Assembly: GCF_030681155.1 (NCBI RefSeq)
Contig: NZ_JAUXXE010000002.1
Coordinates: 1-64,000 of the forward strand
Origin: Phenylobacterium sp.
GTDB lineage: Bacteria > Pseudomonadota > Alphaproteobacteria > Caulobacterales > Caulobacteraceae
Length of the DNA stretch: 64,000 nucleotides
Direction of reading: 5' to 3'
Made by a program: the position numbers and the translations under genes. Positions 1-8,595 of this stretch are shown here, one piece after another. Under the pieces are notes generated by a model. That model was not told where the DNA came from and did no database searches. It was given only the letters and a program-made list of their open reading frames with translations. Positions within the stretch are counted from its first letter, which is position 1. Each line of letters opens with the position of its first letter.

Positions 1-2891
1 TTGTCGAAGAGGTTGTTCACGCCAAAGCGCAGGTCGGTTTCCCAAGGCAGCTTAACGCGGCCGTTGAGGTCGAAGGCGTGGTAGGCCTTCACACCGCGCG
101 TGGTGCTGGTGGCGGTCACGACGCGAGCGGAGTTCTCCATCTCGCTGATGTAACGCCAGCGCAAACCGACGCTCGCCGGGCCGTTGGTGTAGGTCAGATT
201 AGTGACCGACTTCCATTCCGGGTGAGCCTGACCGGCGCTGGTTTCAACCGCAGTGCCCCAGGTGCCGGCGTAGTCGTAGGTGGCGGCGCCGGGCAGGTTC
301 TGGACCTTGAAGCTTTCCAGCCAGCCGACCGCGACGTTCACGGCCAGCGAACCGGCGTTCTCGCCCAGACCGGCGTCCATCAGGTCAACGGTCCAGTCGA
401 ACTGGACGTCGATCCCGCTGGTTTCGAACTGACCCAGGTTCAGCAGGGGCTGGACCGGGTTCAACGGCACGCCGCTGGCCGGGTTACGCGTCAGAAGCTG
501 GCAGTAGTAGTTGTTCGGGTCGTAGGTCGGGTTGGAGCCGCCGGCGTTGAAGCAGAACTGGAAGGCGTTCTTGATCGGCAGCTGACCAACGGCGTCCTTC
601 ACCTTGATGCTGTACCAGTCGATCGAGGCCGACATCCGGCTGAACAGCGGTGACTCGAACGGCGACTGGATGACGGCGCCGAACGAGAAGGTGTCGGCGG
701 TTTCTTCCTGCAGGTCCGGGTTGCCGCCGGTCAGGGCGAACACCTGGGCGGTGCCGAGCTGGTAGCTGTCGATGATGTTCGCCGGCACACCTTGCGCGAG
801 GCAGAGGGCGGCGACTTGAGCACCGCTCGAACCCCGGCGGAACGACGAGCGGACATCGCAGGGATCGCCGTCGGTGTTGGTCGGGCCGGCGGTGCCGACC
901 GCGACGCTGCCCGTCGAGATAGGGGCGAACAGTTCGCCGACGCTCGGGGCGCGGACGGCGCGGTTGTAGCCGCCGCGCAGACGCACGTTGTCCACGACCT
1001 TCCAGTCGAAGTCAGCCTTGTAGGTGCTGATGGCGCCGACCGAGCTGTAGTCGGAGAACCGGTAGCCAAGGTTGGTGCTGAACTCCTGGATGAACGGCAG
1101 GTCCTTCAGGATCGGAACCAGGACTTCGCCGAACAGCTCGTAGGTGTCCACCGCGCCGCCAGCATTGCGCAGCACGCTATAGCCCAGCACGTCGCTGGTG
1201 CCGTCGGGCTGGTTCAGCTGGGTGTCGGGGGTGAAGGTGTACTCGTTGCTGCGGTAGTCGGCGCCGATGGCGAAGCGGACTTCACCGGCCGGCAGTTCGA
1301 AGGCGCCGCCCTGGACGCTGGCTTCAACCGTGCGCTGTTCCAGGGTGTTCTGGTTCAGGGTGCGACGGCTGATGTAGCGGATGCAGTCGCCCGACGGGGT
1401 CAGGTTGCCGAACGGGTTGAAGCCGCCCGCGCAATATTCCGTGCCGCCCGTGGGGCTGTTCAGCAGACGCGCGACGGCGGAGGCGCTGGCCCCGCCGAAT
1501 TGCTCGTTGTCGAACTTGGCGCGGCTGAACGAGGCGTAGCCGTCCCAGGTCCAGTCCTTGAAGCCGACGTCGCCCGAGAGGCCCGAGGTGAGCTGATAGA
1601 CGGTGTAGCTGTACTTCTGGATCCGCGGACCCAGGATGTCGAACGCCTTATAGAAGGTGAAGCCGGCGTTCGGGTTCGGGCGCGAGGCCAGGATGTTGCG
1701 GAAATCGGTCGAAATGTAAGGGTTCGAAACCGGAACCGTCAGGCCATAGACGTTCGAGGCCAGGGTCGGATTGCTGATGCCCGTCGACTCATAGTCGGTG
1801 AACGAGAACTGCGTGAACATGCGCAGGTTGTCGCTCAGCTCGTAGTCGATCTTGCCGAACACCGAGTAGCGGTCGAGGTCCGACTGCATCGAGGCGCCGT
1901 TGTAGCCGAAATTGACCTGCTGCTGGGTGCCCGAAGCGTTCGAGTTGACGATGTAGGCCTGATCGGTTTCCGGATCGCGGAAGTTCAGAACCGGGACGCC
2001 AGCCGTCGAGAACAGTGTCTGGTCGGTGTTGAAGCCGATCTGGCCGGTGTACTTGCCCGCCGCGTTGCCGGTCAGAGCGCGCGTGCCGTACTGGCCCACG
2101 AACACGTTGTTGACCGAAGCCAGCGTCGGCAGGTTGGCGCCGAACAGTACAGTCCCTTGAGGGATAGTGCTGAGGCCTGGGGTCGAGGTGCGGAAGACGT
2201 AGTAGTCGCGGGCGCTCTGCAGAGCGATGTCGCGATTGGTGTAGTCGACCGAGATGACGGCGCTGCCCTTGCCTTCGTCGAAACGAGCGCCGGCGGTCAT
2301 GGCGATCTTGAAGGATTCGCCGTCGCCCTTTTCCGTGATGCCGTACTGGCTGTCTAGGACGATGCCTTCGAAGTTCCGCTTCAGGCGGAAGTTCACGACG
2401 CCGGCCGTGGCGTCCGAGCCGTAGGCCGTCGAGGCGCCGCCGGTGATGACTTCGACGTTGTCGATCAGGGCTTCAGGAATGGTGTTGAGGTCGACCGAGC
2501 CGTCCGGGTTGGAAGGCTGAAGGCGACGGCCGTCGAGCAGGATCAGGGTGCGCTTGGCGCCCAGACCGCGGAGCGAGGCGTACGACTGGCCGCCGTTCAG
2601 GCCGGTCGAGGTCGAGCCGGTGTTGCCTTGGCCGAAAGAGCCCGAGAACTGCGGCATCTGCGACAGCGACTTCTCGACCGTCACCTGCCCGGTGTTTTCG
2701 ATGGCCGCCTGGCCAACCGAGACGATGGGGCTGTTGGCGACGTAGTCAGGCCGGGCGATGCGCGAACCGGTGACGACGACTTCTTCAACAGCGACCTCGG
2801 CCTCGGTCGTCTGCGCCTGCGCAGCGCCTGCGAGCAACGCGCCAATGGCGCAGCTACCCGCCATAAGCCACTTCAACGAACTGGAATTCAT
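1..2891 (-). CDS. TonB-dependent outer-membrane receptor (3' end beyond window)
   Basis: This is an outer-membrane active transporter driven by TonB-ExbBD; its substrate cannot be read from the sequence. The reading frame stays open from the ATG at 2891 to the left edge, about 963 codons. It starts with a signal peptide (hydrophobic stretch ending GAAQAQ), then EEVVVTGSRI, a typical start of the plug domain. The plug contains SLRGLGAKRTLILLDGRRL and TGGASTAYGSDATAGVVNFR, both hallmark plug motifs. The last visible residues read GVNNLFD, the usual penultimate strand of the barrel, so probably only about 40-50 residues are missing. It is transcribed away from the neighbouring repeat-protein gene. 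The family is certain; a sugar or siderophore role would be guesswork. Confidence 0.93.
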   Translation of the reverse strand, partial: MNSSSLKWLMAGSCAIGALLAGAAQAQTTEAEVAVEEVVVTGSRIARPDYVANSPIVSVGQAAIENTGQVTVEKSLSQMPQFSGSFGQGNTGSTSTGLNGGQSYASLRGLGAKRTLILLDGRRLQPSNPDGSVDLNTIPEALIDNVEVITGGASTAYGSDATAGVVNFRLKRNFEGIVLDSQYGITEKGDGESFKIAMTAGARFDEGKGSAVISVDYTNRDIALQSARDYYVFRTSTPGLSTIPQGTVLFGANLPTLASVNNVFVGQYGTRALTGNAAGKYTGQIGFNTDQTLFSTAGVPVLNFRDPETDQAYIVNSNASGTQQQVNFGYNGASMQSDLDRYSVFGKIDYELSDNLRMFTQFSFTDYESTGISNPTLASNVYGLTVPVSNPYISTDFRNILASRPNPNAGFTFYKAFDILGPRIQKYSYTVYQLTSGLSGDVGFKDWTWDGYASFSRAKFDNEQFGGASASAVARLLNSPTGGTEYCAGGFNPFGNLTPSGDCIRYISRRTLNQNTLEQRTVEASVQGGAFELPAGEVRFAIGADYRSNEYTFTPDTQLNQPDGTSDVLGYSVLRNAGGAVDTYELFGEVLVPILKDLPFIQEFSTNLGYRFSDYSSVGAISTYKADFDWKVVDNVRLRGGYNRAVRAPSVGELFAPISTGSVAVGTAGPTNTDGDPCDVRSSFRRGSSGAQVAALCLAQGVPANIIDSYQLGTAQVFALTGGNPDLQEETADTFSFGAVIQSPFESPLFSRMSASIDWYSIKVKDAVGQLPIKNAFQFCFNAGGSNPTYDPNNYYCQLLTRNPASGVPLNPVQPLLNLGQFETSGIDVQFDWTVDLMDAGLGENAGSLAVNVAVGWLESFKVQNLPGAATYDYAGTWGTAVETSAGQAHPEWKSVTNLTYTNGPASVGLRWRYISEMENSARVVTATSTTRGVKAYHAFDLNGRVKLPWETDLRFGVNNLFD

Positions 2892-3366
2892 CCGACCGCC
2901 CTTGGTAATTTTTACGACACGCCCCTCGCGCGTCCGGTTCCAAGACGCAGGCGTTTCCAAGAGCCACATGTCCGATCTGCAATTCTTCGCAGATGCGGCG
3001 CCGACGTGAGCAGGTGCGGCATCGCCGGGCGTTTCACATGACGCTGATCAGGGCCAGGGCTGAAGCTTAGCCTCCAGAAATCCTAGAAATATCGATATCC
3101 GGCACAACAACCTTCACCACCAGAGCGCGACTATTCGCACATATTTGGTCGAACGTTCATCCTATGGACGAATTTTTGCTCCAATTTGAGGCGAGCGTTG
3201 CTCCGTTCTCGCACACATTTGCCTAAATCAAGCTCGGCCATATTCAAGTTCACACTCAAGTCTAAGTGTCGAGAACAGCAAACACCGCCAAGACTCCACA
3301 ACGGCGCCAACTAATACTCAAAGGCGCTGCTTCGCCCCGCTTCAACGCATGTGAGGGAAACGCGAA
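2892..3366. other. 475-bp divergent intergenic region
   Basis: This stretch separates the receptor gene (minus strand) from the repeat-protein gene (plus strand) and must hold both promoters. It is more AT-rich than its surroundings, especially around 3080-3260. I found no convincing open reading frame, RNA gene, Fur/Zur-like palindrome or strong hairpin in it. GAGGGAA just before 3367 is the ribosome binding site of the plus-strand gene. Confidence 0.5.
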
Positions 3367-4167
3367 ATGACCAGAGATCTATTCGTCGCCTCCTGGAACA
3401 AGGGCGCGCCTGACGCCTGGGTGGTCCGCCTGGGACTGACCTCCCTGGACTACCAAACGGCCTTCGACGACTTCACCGCGAAAGGCTATCGCCTTCGATC
3501 CCTTAGCGGGTACGAGTCCGGAGGACAGGATCGGTACGCCGCGATCTGGGACAAGCGCCCGGGCGGCGCCTGGACGTCTCGTCATGACCTGTCATCGGCT
3601 GAGTATCAGCAAGCTTTCCAAGACTTCACCCGCGCCGGATACCGTCCCCGTTTCGTCAGCGGCTACACGGTGCGCGGCCAGGACCGCTATGCGGCCTTCT
3701 GGGAGAAGACCGACGGGCCGCCCTGGTCGGCGTGCCACGGACTGAGCGCCAAGAGCTACCAACGGGCGTTCGACGAGTTCGTGGAGCGCGGCTATCGGCC
3801 CACCTGGATCAGCATCTATGCGGTCAGCGGCCAGGATCGGTACGCCGCGATCTGGGAGAAAAGCGAAGGGCCGGCCTGGGTCGCCCATCACCACCAAAGC
3901 GAGCCAGACTTCCGCGAGGCCTGCAAGGACTTGGCCGCCCAAGGCTATGACCTGGTTTGCGCCGGGGCCGCGGCCGTGGGCGGGCAGGATGTCTATGCCG
4001 GCCTTTGGGAAAAGCACACCGCCGACTCGGTGGTGATCCATGGCATGACCGCGCCGACCTATCGGCTCAAGTTCGAGCAATTGGCCGCGCAGGGCTATCA
4101 ACCGCAGTTCCTGAGCGGCTGGGCCGGCGAAGAGCCGGTGGACGCGCCTCCGGCCACCCGCCAGTAG
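3367..4167 (+). CDS. Five-repeat protein, BTRD1-like (bacterial tandem repeat domain)
   Basis: The 266-residue protein is built from five tandem copies of a unit of about 51 residues. Each unit runs roughly as DRYAAIWEK, a short Gly/Trp linker, an H-x-LS-x-x-x-Y-x-x-AF-x-x-F helix, GYRP, and an SGY strand ending in GQ. The copies start near residues 3, 53, 104, 155 and 206; copies 4 and 5 are the most diverged. The pattern matches the BTRD1 repeats (Pfam, from memory) found in the N-terminal part of polyglycine hydrolases and in many uncharacterised bacterial proteins. There is no protease domain, signal peptide or membrane segment here, so the repeats stand alone. GAGGGAA precedes the ATG. 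Function is unknown; binding of protein or glycan would be a guess. Confidence 0.85.
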   Translation: MTRDLFVASWNKGAPDAWVVRLGLTSLDYQTAFDDFTAKGYRLRSLSGYESGGQDRYAAIWDKRPGGAWTSRHDLSSAEYQQAFQDFTRAGYRPRFVSGYTVRGQDRYAAFWEKTDGPPWSACHGLSAKSYQRAFDEFVERGYRPTWISIYAVSGQDRYAAIWEKSEGPAWVAHHHQSEPDFREACKDLAAQGYDLVCAGAAAVGGQDVYAGLWEKHTADSVVIHGMTAPTYRLKFEQLAAQGYQPQFLSGWAGEEPVDAPPATRQ

Positions 4168-4327
4168 GCATTATCGGGGTGCGGGTCGGCCATCTGATCC
4201 CCACCGGGCTCTATCGACCTCGGTGAGAAAAACAACGCTCTAGTGAGGCACGGCCTCGCTGCTGCGTCTTGTGGATGAGTGGTGCGCTCACGCCGCGCCT
4301 GCCGCCTCTCCCTCGCCGAGTATCGCC

Positions 4328-5605
4328 ATGAACCGCCGCTTCGCCCTGCTGATCGTCCTGTCCATGGTGCTCGGGGTGGGAGTGGGCTGGGCGTGCAACC
4401 AATTCCTCGATCCCGGCCAGGCCACGCAGGCGGCGGACGGCCTGTCGATCATCACCGACGTATTCCTGCGGCTGATCAAGATGATCATCGCCCCGCTGGT
4501 GTTCACGACCCTGGTCGCCGGTATCGCCCACATGGAAGACGCCGCCGCCGTCGGCCGGATCGGCGCCAAGACCATGGGCTGGTTCATCTGCGCCTCGATC
4601 GTCTCGCTGCTGATCGGCCTGATGATGGTGCATCTGCTTCAGCCGGGGGCCGGGCTGCACATGCAGACCGCCGCGGCCGCCGCCGCGCCGGGCGTGGCTA
4701 GCACCGACGCCTTCACCCTGAAGGGCTTCATCACCCACCTGGTGCCGACCTCGATCGTCGACGCCATGGCCAAGAACGAGATCCTGCAGATCGTCGTCTT
4801 CTCGCTGTTCGTCGGCACCGCCGTGGCGGCGCTCGACAACAAGGCCCCCGCCATCCTGCTGCTGGTCGAGCAAGGTGCTCAGATCATGCTCAAGGTCACC
4901 GAGTTCGTAATGAAATTGGCCCCCTTGGCCATATTCGCCGCGCTCGCCTCGACCATCGCGACCCAGGGCATGTCGATGCTGGCGGTCTATGGGAAGTTCG
5001 TGCTGGGCTTCTACGCCACCATGGGTCTGCTGTGGCTCGTGCTGTTCGCCGCCGCCTTCGTCGTGCTTGGCAAGCGCGCCGTGCCGCTGTTCGGGGTGAT
5101 CCGCACCCCGGCCCTGCTGGCGTTCTCGACCGCCAGTTCGGAGGCCGCCTATCCTCGCATCCTCGACGCCCTGCCGAAGGTCGGGGTTCGCCGCCGCATC
5201 GTCTCGTTCGTTCTGCCGCTGGGATACTCGTTCAATCTCGACGGCTCGATGCTCTATTGCACCTTCGCCACCATCTTCATCACCCAGGCGCACGGCGTCC
5301 ATCTTACCGTCCAGCAGCAGATCTTCATGCTCCTGCTGCTGATGGTGACGTCGAAGGGCATCGCCGGCGTGCCGCGCGCCTCCCTGGTGGTGATCATGGC
5401 CACCCTCACCTATTTCGGCCTGCCGGAGGCCTGGATCGCCCTGGTGCTGGGCGTCGACCACCTGCTGGACATGGGCCGCTCGGCCACCAACGTCGTAGGC
5501 AACTCCGTCGCCGCCGCCGTGGTCGCCAAGTGGGAAGGTGAGCTGGACGACATCGAGGACCAGGACCCCGACCTGGGCGGCGAGCCCGCCAAGCTGCCCG
5601 CCTAG
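4328..5605 (+). CDS. Dicarboxylate/amino acid:cation symporter (DAACS family)
   Basis: This inner-membrane secondary transporter imports C4-dicarboxylates or acidic amino acids with Na+ or H+. It is 425 residues from the ATG at 4328, the usual length for DctA/GltP proteins; an in-frame ATG at 4271 would add 19 non-hydrophobic residues and is less likely. Family motifs are present: the serine-rich hairpin STASSEAAYP (about 267-276), PLGYSFNLDGS (about 297-307), the MVTSKGIAGVPRA hairpin (about 339-351) and DMGRSATNVVGN (about 381-392). These build the substrate and cation sites in this fold. It appears monocistronic with a hairpin just downstream. DctA itself cannot be told from a glutamate carrier by sequence alone. 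Confidence 0.92.
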   Translation: MNRRFALLIVLSMVLGVGVGWACNQFLDPGQATQAADGLSIITDVFLRLIKMIIAPLVFTTLVAGIAHMEDAAAVGRIGAKTMGWFICASIVSLLIGLMMVHLLQPGAGLHMQTAAAAAAPGVASTDAFTLKGFITHLVPTSIVDAMAKNEILQIVVFSLFVGTAVAALDNKAPAILLLVEQGAQIMLKVTEFVMKLAPLAIFAALASTIATQGMSMLAVYGKFVLGFYATMGLLWLVLFAAAFVVLGKRAVPLFGVIRTPALLAFSTASSEAAYPRILDALPKVGVRRRIVSFVLPLGYSFNLDGSMLYCTFATIFITQAHGVHLTVQQQIFMLLLLMVTSKGIAGVPRASLVVIMATLTYFGLPEAWIALVLGVDHLLDMGRSATNVVGNSVAAAVVAKWEGELDDIEDQDPDLGGEPAKLPA

Positions 5606-5613
5606 CGGGCGGA

Positions 5614-5655
5614 GGCCGGCGCTCTCCAGGCGCAAGTCCCAGCGTCGCGCCGGCC
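5614..5655 (+). terminator. Hairpin downstream of the DAACS transporter
   Basis: GGCCGGCGC at 5614-5622 pairs perfectly with GCGCCGGCC at 5647-5655 across a 24-base loop. It starts nine bases after the stop codon. There is no T-run, so it may end transcription inefficiently or only protect the mRNA 3' end. Confidence 0.4.
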
Positions 5656-5708
5656 AACATGTGAACCGAGATCAACCGTTGCGGCATCCAGGGGAGATCA
5701 GGGCGCCG

Positions 5709-6686
5709 CTACGGCATGATCCGCATTCGCCGCAGCACCCAATAGGCGCCAGCCACCACCGCTAGGCACAGGCCGCAAGCGGCGACAAAACCGCCCGCCG
5801 AACCAGCGAACGGGATGCCCGAGAGGTTCATGCCGAACGCCCCGACGATCAGGGTCGGCGGGATCAGCAGGCTCGACATCACGGTCAGGGCTCGCATGCT
5901 GCGGTTGGTGGCGCTGGTGATCTGGGTGTCCAGCTCCTCATGCAGCAGGCGCGCCCGTTCCTGCAGGCTGGCGGCCTCGCGATCCAGATCCTCGGCCTCC
6001 TGAGCCAGCCGCGACAAATGCTGCGGCAGCAGCGCCACCTGGTGGTCCTCACGCGGAACACAGGCGCGATGCAGCGCGCTGCGCAGGCCCAGATACTCCC
6101 GATGATCGCGCGAAAGCCCGCGACGCGTGGGGCCTAGTTTCAGGTTCTCGACCTCGCCATGGTCGCCCAGCATTCGGTCTTCGACCCGGTCTAGCGCCTG
6201 GGCGGCATCGTGAAGACGCTGCTCGGAGACGTCCACATAGCGCTCGATAAGCCGCACTATGGCCTCGGCCGGGCTGGCGATCAGAGCCCCACCCTCCGCC
6301 TCGCGCCTTACCTCGTCCACCACCCGCAGGGCCTGACGGCGCGCCGTCACCAGCCTGGCGCCGTCAAAGGCGAACAGCAGCCGCCCGGAGCCGACAGGCC
6401 GTCCGTCCAGATCGCGCTCAAGATCGGGCAGCACGCCGAAGGCCCAGTGACCGCTGAACTGGATTTGCACGCGCTGTTCGGTCCGCAGGATCAGGGCGCG
6501 AGCAGCCGCCGGCAACTCGTCCAGTCCCTCAAGGTAGAGCCGCGAGCGCTGGTCGCTCAGGGGGAAATGGACCCAGGTCCACGCCTCGGGGCTTTCGGAC
6601 GCCGCCTCAAAGGCCTGGTCGGTCAGGGCGTGCGCCACGCCGCCATGGAAGACGTAGGCCCATAGAAACGCGCTGGCTTGCCCCAT
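5709..6686 (-). CDS. CorA-family divalent cation transporter, ZntB-like
   Basis: The 325-residue protein has the CorA/ZntB layout: a large soluble N-terminal domain, a long helical stalk (about 150-260), then two C-terminal membrane helices. The signature GMN lies at about 285-287 within GAFGMNLSGIPF at the end of the first membrane helix. The charged YGFMN-MPEL loop typical of CorA proper is replaced by a hydrophobic SGIPFAGSAGG, which favours the ZntB subgroup (Zn2+ transport). Expected to be a homopentamer in the inner membrane. It lies close to a DmeRF metal-efflux pair, but on the opposite strand and with its own promoter. Ion specificity is inferred. Confidence 0.9.
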   Translation of the reverse strand: MGQASAFLWAYVFHGGVAHALTDQAFEAASESPEAWTWVHFPLSDQRSRLYLEGLDELPAAARALILRTEQRVQIQFSGHWAFGVLPDLERDLDGRPVGSGRLLFAFDGARLVTARRQALRVVDEVRREAEGGALIASPAEAIVRLIERYVDVSEQRLHDAAQALDRVEDRMLGDHGEVENLKLGPTRRGLSRDHREYLGLRSALHRACVPREDHQVALLPQHLSRLAQEAEDLDREAASLQERARLLHEELDTQITSATNRSMRALTVMSSLLIPPTLIVGAFGMNLSGIPFAGSAGGFVAACGLCLAVVAGAYWVLRRMRIMP

Positions 6687-6760
6687 GGTCGTTCCGGTTC
6701 CCAGGCCCTGCTGGGATCGGTGATGCGACCTTTAGATGACAGGGCGATGACGCCGCGTGG

Positions 6761-6913
6761 CTAGCTGCTCATGCCGCGCAAGAAAGCGATGGTTTCGACC
6801 GCCGCATAGACCATCACCCCGATCACGATCATGTCGAACGCACGCCGCGCCCAAAGCAGGATGACGCTGCGCCGAGGAGGCGCGACGGCAGTCGGTGCGA
6901 ACGTAAACCGCAT
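6761..6913 (-). CDS. Small single-span membrane protein, 50 residues, unknown
   Basis: This short gene has a strong Shine-Dalgarno sequence (GGAGG, five bases before the ATG at 6913). The product begins MRFTFAPTAVAPPRRSV, then has one hydrophobic segment (about residues 26-45) and ends in RGMSS. The basic N-terminus followed by a hydrophobic stretch suggests a single membrane helix. It follows another tiny membrane protein (6993-7133) in the same direction and may be co-transcribed with it. I do not recognise a family. Confidence 0.6.
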   Translation of the reverse strand: MRFTFAPTAVAPPRRSVILLWARRAFDMIVIGVMVYAAVETIAFLRGMSS

Positions 6914-6992
6914 CTTGTCCTCCGCTGGGACGATCTGACTTCTGTTGGGGCGTCACCCGCAAAAGCCAAGCCAGTCGTTCAGCGGAGAGGAG

Positions 6993-7133
6993 TCAGGCGG
7001 CCAGCATCGACCAGCACCACAGCACGGCGCCCGCCAGGAGCAGAGTCCAGATGAAGACCCGAACGGCGACCCAACCGTTGATGGGCGGCTTCCGCGGCGC
7101 GGGGTCCCTGATCTGAATAGAGAAGCGCGACAT
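6993..7133 (-). CDS. Small single-span membrane protein, 46 residues, unknown
   Basis: This short frame encodes MSRFSIQIRDPAPRKPP, then a strongly hydrophobic segment (WVAVRVFIWTLLLAGAVLWC, about residues 21-40) and a short tail. No clear Shine-Dalgarno sequence precedes the ATG, which lowers confidence. Like its neighbour at 6761-6913, it looks like a basic, proline-containing tail joined to one membrane helix. It is transcribed divergently from the dmeR gene. No function can be assigned. Confidence 0.45.
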   Translation of the reverse strand: MSRFSIQIRDPAPRKPPINGWVAVRVFIWTLLLAGAVLWCWSMLAA

Positions 7134-7260
7134 ACGCACACAGATAACGACGTTCCATCAAATATCCGTAAACGGGCTTGGTTAGTTTCGGCGCCGGTCA
7201 GCCATACGCGCCGAATTTGACCAAGCCGGCAAACGACGGCCTACCTTGCAGCGCTCGGAA

Positions 7261-7284
7261 ATATACCATAGGGGGGTATCCTAT
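7261..7284. promoter_or_regulatory. Candidate DmeR/RcnR operator overlapping the dmeR start
   Basis: An inverted repeat surrounds a run of six G: ATACCATA-GGGGGG-TATCCTAT. This is the architecture of RcnR/DmeR-class operators, which are a G/C tract flanked by AT-rich inverted arms. The right arm runs into the ATG at 7283. The G-tract lies six bases before that ATG and is the only Shine-Dalgarno-like element there, so bound repressor would cover the translation start. Inference from sequence only. Confidence 0.7.
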
Positions 7285-7558
7285 GGCACACCTATCCTCC
7301 CACAATGACGCCCTGCTGAAACGCGTGCGCCGCATCGCAGGCCAGGTGGAGGCTATCGAACGCTCCATCGCCGGCCACGCCGATTGCGCGTCCACGCTCC
7401 ATCTCGTGGCCGCCACGCGTGGCGCGATCAACGGGCTGCTTGATGAGGTGCTCGAGGCCCATCTGCGGGAACATGTCGCCAAGCCCGGTCTGGATGACGC
7501 CGCGAGGGCGCAGGCCGCCGAAGAAGTCATCGAAGCCATTCGCCGCTACTCGAAGTGA
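7283..7558 (+). CDS. dmeR: Metal-sensing repressor, CsoR/RcnR family (DmeR-like)
   Basis: This 91-residue all-helical repressor of the CsoR/RcnR/FrmR family begins at the ATG at 7283, which lies at the edge of its own operator. Residues His3, Cys35, His60 and His64 all fall at the positions used by RcnR to bind Ni(II)/Co(II), which argues for a cobalt/nickel sensor. FrmR-type sensors also keep Cys35, so His3 and His64 are the informative residues. The core VRRIAGQVEAIERSI is the usual DNA-contact helix. Its stop codon is eight bases before the start of the CDF efflux gene, so the two form an operon like rhizobial dmeRF. Metal binding should release the operator and switch on efflux. Confidence 0.88.
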   Translation: MAHLSSHNDALLKRVRRIAGQVEAIERSIAGHADCASTLHLVAATRGAINGLLDEVLEAHLREHVAKPGLDDAARAQAAEEVIEAIRRYSK

Positions 7559-7566
7559 GACAATCC

Positions 7567-8496
7567 ATGAGCTCGCATGACGACTTGGCCACGCTGTCCC
7601 ACGAACATATCTTTCTGGGCGCGGCGCATGACGCAAACGCCCGACGCACCCTGTGGGTGGTGGGCCTGACCGCACTGATGATGGTCGGCGAGATCATCGC
7701 CGGCTACTGGACCGGATCGATGGCGCTACTGGCCGACGGCTTCCACATGGCGACCCACGCGGGGGCGCTAAGCGTGACCGCCATCGCCTACGCCTATGCC
7801 CGCAAACACGCCATGAGCGCGAGGTTCAGCTTCGGCACGGGCAAGGTCGGAGATCTCGCCGGTTTCGCCTCGGCCCTGGCCCTTGGCCTCGTGGCGCTGG
7901 GCATTGGCATCGAGTCCGTAAAGCGCCTGTTTGAACCGACCAACGTCGCCTTTGGCGAGGCGACAATCGTGGCCGTCGTCGGCCTTGGCGTAAACATCAT
8001 CAGCGCCGTGCTGCTGGGCGCTGGCCATCATCACCACGGACATGGCCACGACCACCACCACGATCTCGCAGCCCACGGCGCCCATCATAGCGGCGACAAC
8101 AATCTGCGGTCGGCCTACCTGCACGTCCTCGCCGACGCCCTGACCTCGATCTTGGCGATCGCCGCCTTGGTCGCCGGACGCCTTCTGGGCTGGGTCTGGC
8201 TGGACCCTGTGATGGGCATGGTCGGCGCGGTGGTCATCGGCCGATGGTCCTGGACCCTGATGCGCGACACCGCCGCCGTGCTGCTCGACACCACCGACGA
8301 GCATGTCGCCGAGGAAATCCGCGAGCTTGTCGAAGGACCAGGCGACAGCCGCATCTGCGACCTCCACGTCTGGCGGGTCGGCCCCGAGGCCCACGCGGCG
8401 ATCGTCAGCGTCGTGGGCGGGCTAGATGCGCAGGAAGTCCGACGCCGGCTGCGGCCGGTCCATGAGCTCCGCCACCTGACGGTGGAAGTGGCCTAG
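7567..8496 (+). CDS. dmeF: Cation diffusion facilitator, Co/Ni efflux (DmeF-like)
   Basis: The 309-residue inner-membrane CDF antiporter exports divalent metal, most likely Co2+ and Ni2+, given the RcnR-type repressor encoded just upstream. Membrane helices occupy about residues 28-210, followed by a short cytosolic C-terminal domain. Metal-site motifs are ADGFHMATH in helix 2 (HxxxH rather than the zinc-type HxxxD) and HVLAD in helix 5. The loop between helices 4 and 5 (about 154-174) is a histidine cluster, GHHHHGHGHDHHHD, typical of DmeF. A GTG at 7555 overlapping the dmeR stop is an alternative start four codons upstream; coupling to dmeR is expected in either case. Confidence 0.9.
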   Translation: MSSHDDLATLSHEHIFLGAAHDANARRTLWVVGLTALMMVGEIIAGYWTGSMALLADGFHMATHAGALSVTAIAYAYARKHAMSARFSFGTGKVGDLAGFASALALGLVALGIGIESVKRLFEPTNVAFGEATIVAVVGLGVNIISAVLLGAGHHHHGHGHDHHHDLAAHGAHHSGDNNLRSAYLHVLADALTSILAIAALVAGRLLGWVWLDPVMGMVGAVVIGRWSWTLMRDTAAVLLDTTDEHVAEEIRELVEGPGDSRICDLHVWRVGPEAHAAIVSVVGGLDAQEVRRRLRPVHELRHLTVEVA

Positions 8497-8595
8497 GCCG
8501 GCGCTCGCGCCACATCGCCAAATAGCCGGACGTCTTTCCTTTGGCTGGCCGAGCCGGCGCGATATATCGGGCCAAACCGATAGCCCGGAGATCAC

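Noticed and set aside
792-2357. Long plus-strand frame (521 codons) inside the TonB receptor gene
   Set aside because: It lies antisense to a receptor with clear plug motifs; its Arg/Ala/Val/Gly-rich composition is that of a high-GC mirror frame.
4211-5635. 474-codon minus-strand frame over the DAACS transporter
   Set aside because: Its His/Gly/Gln-rich, low-complexity product has no domain pattern, while the plus strand holds a full transporter.
6945-7220. Plus-strand frame of 91 codons between ZntB and dmeR
   Set aside because: It lies opposite the small membrane protein at 6993-7133 and has polar, low-complexity content without start signals.
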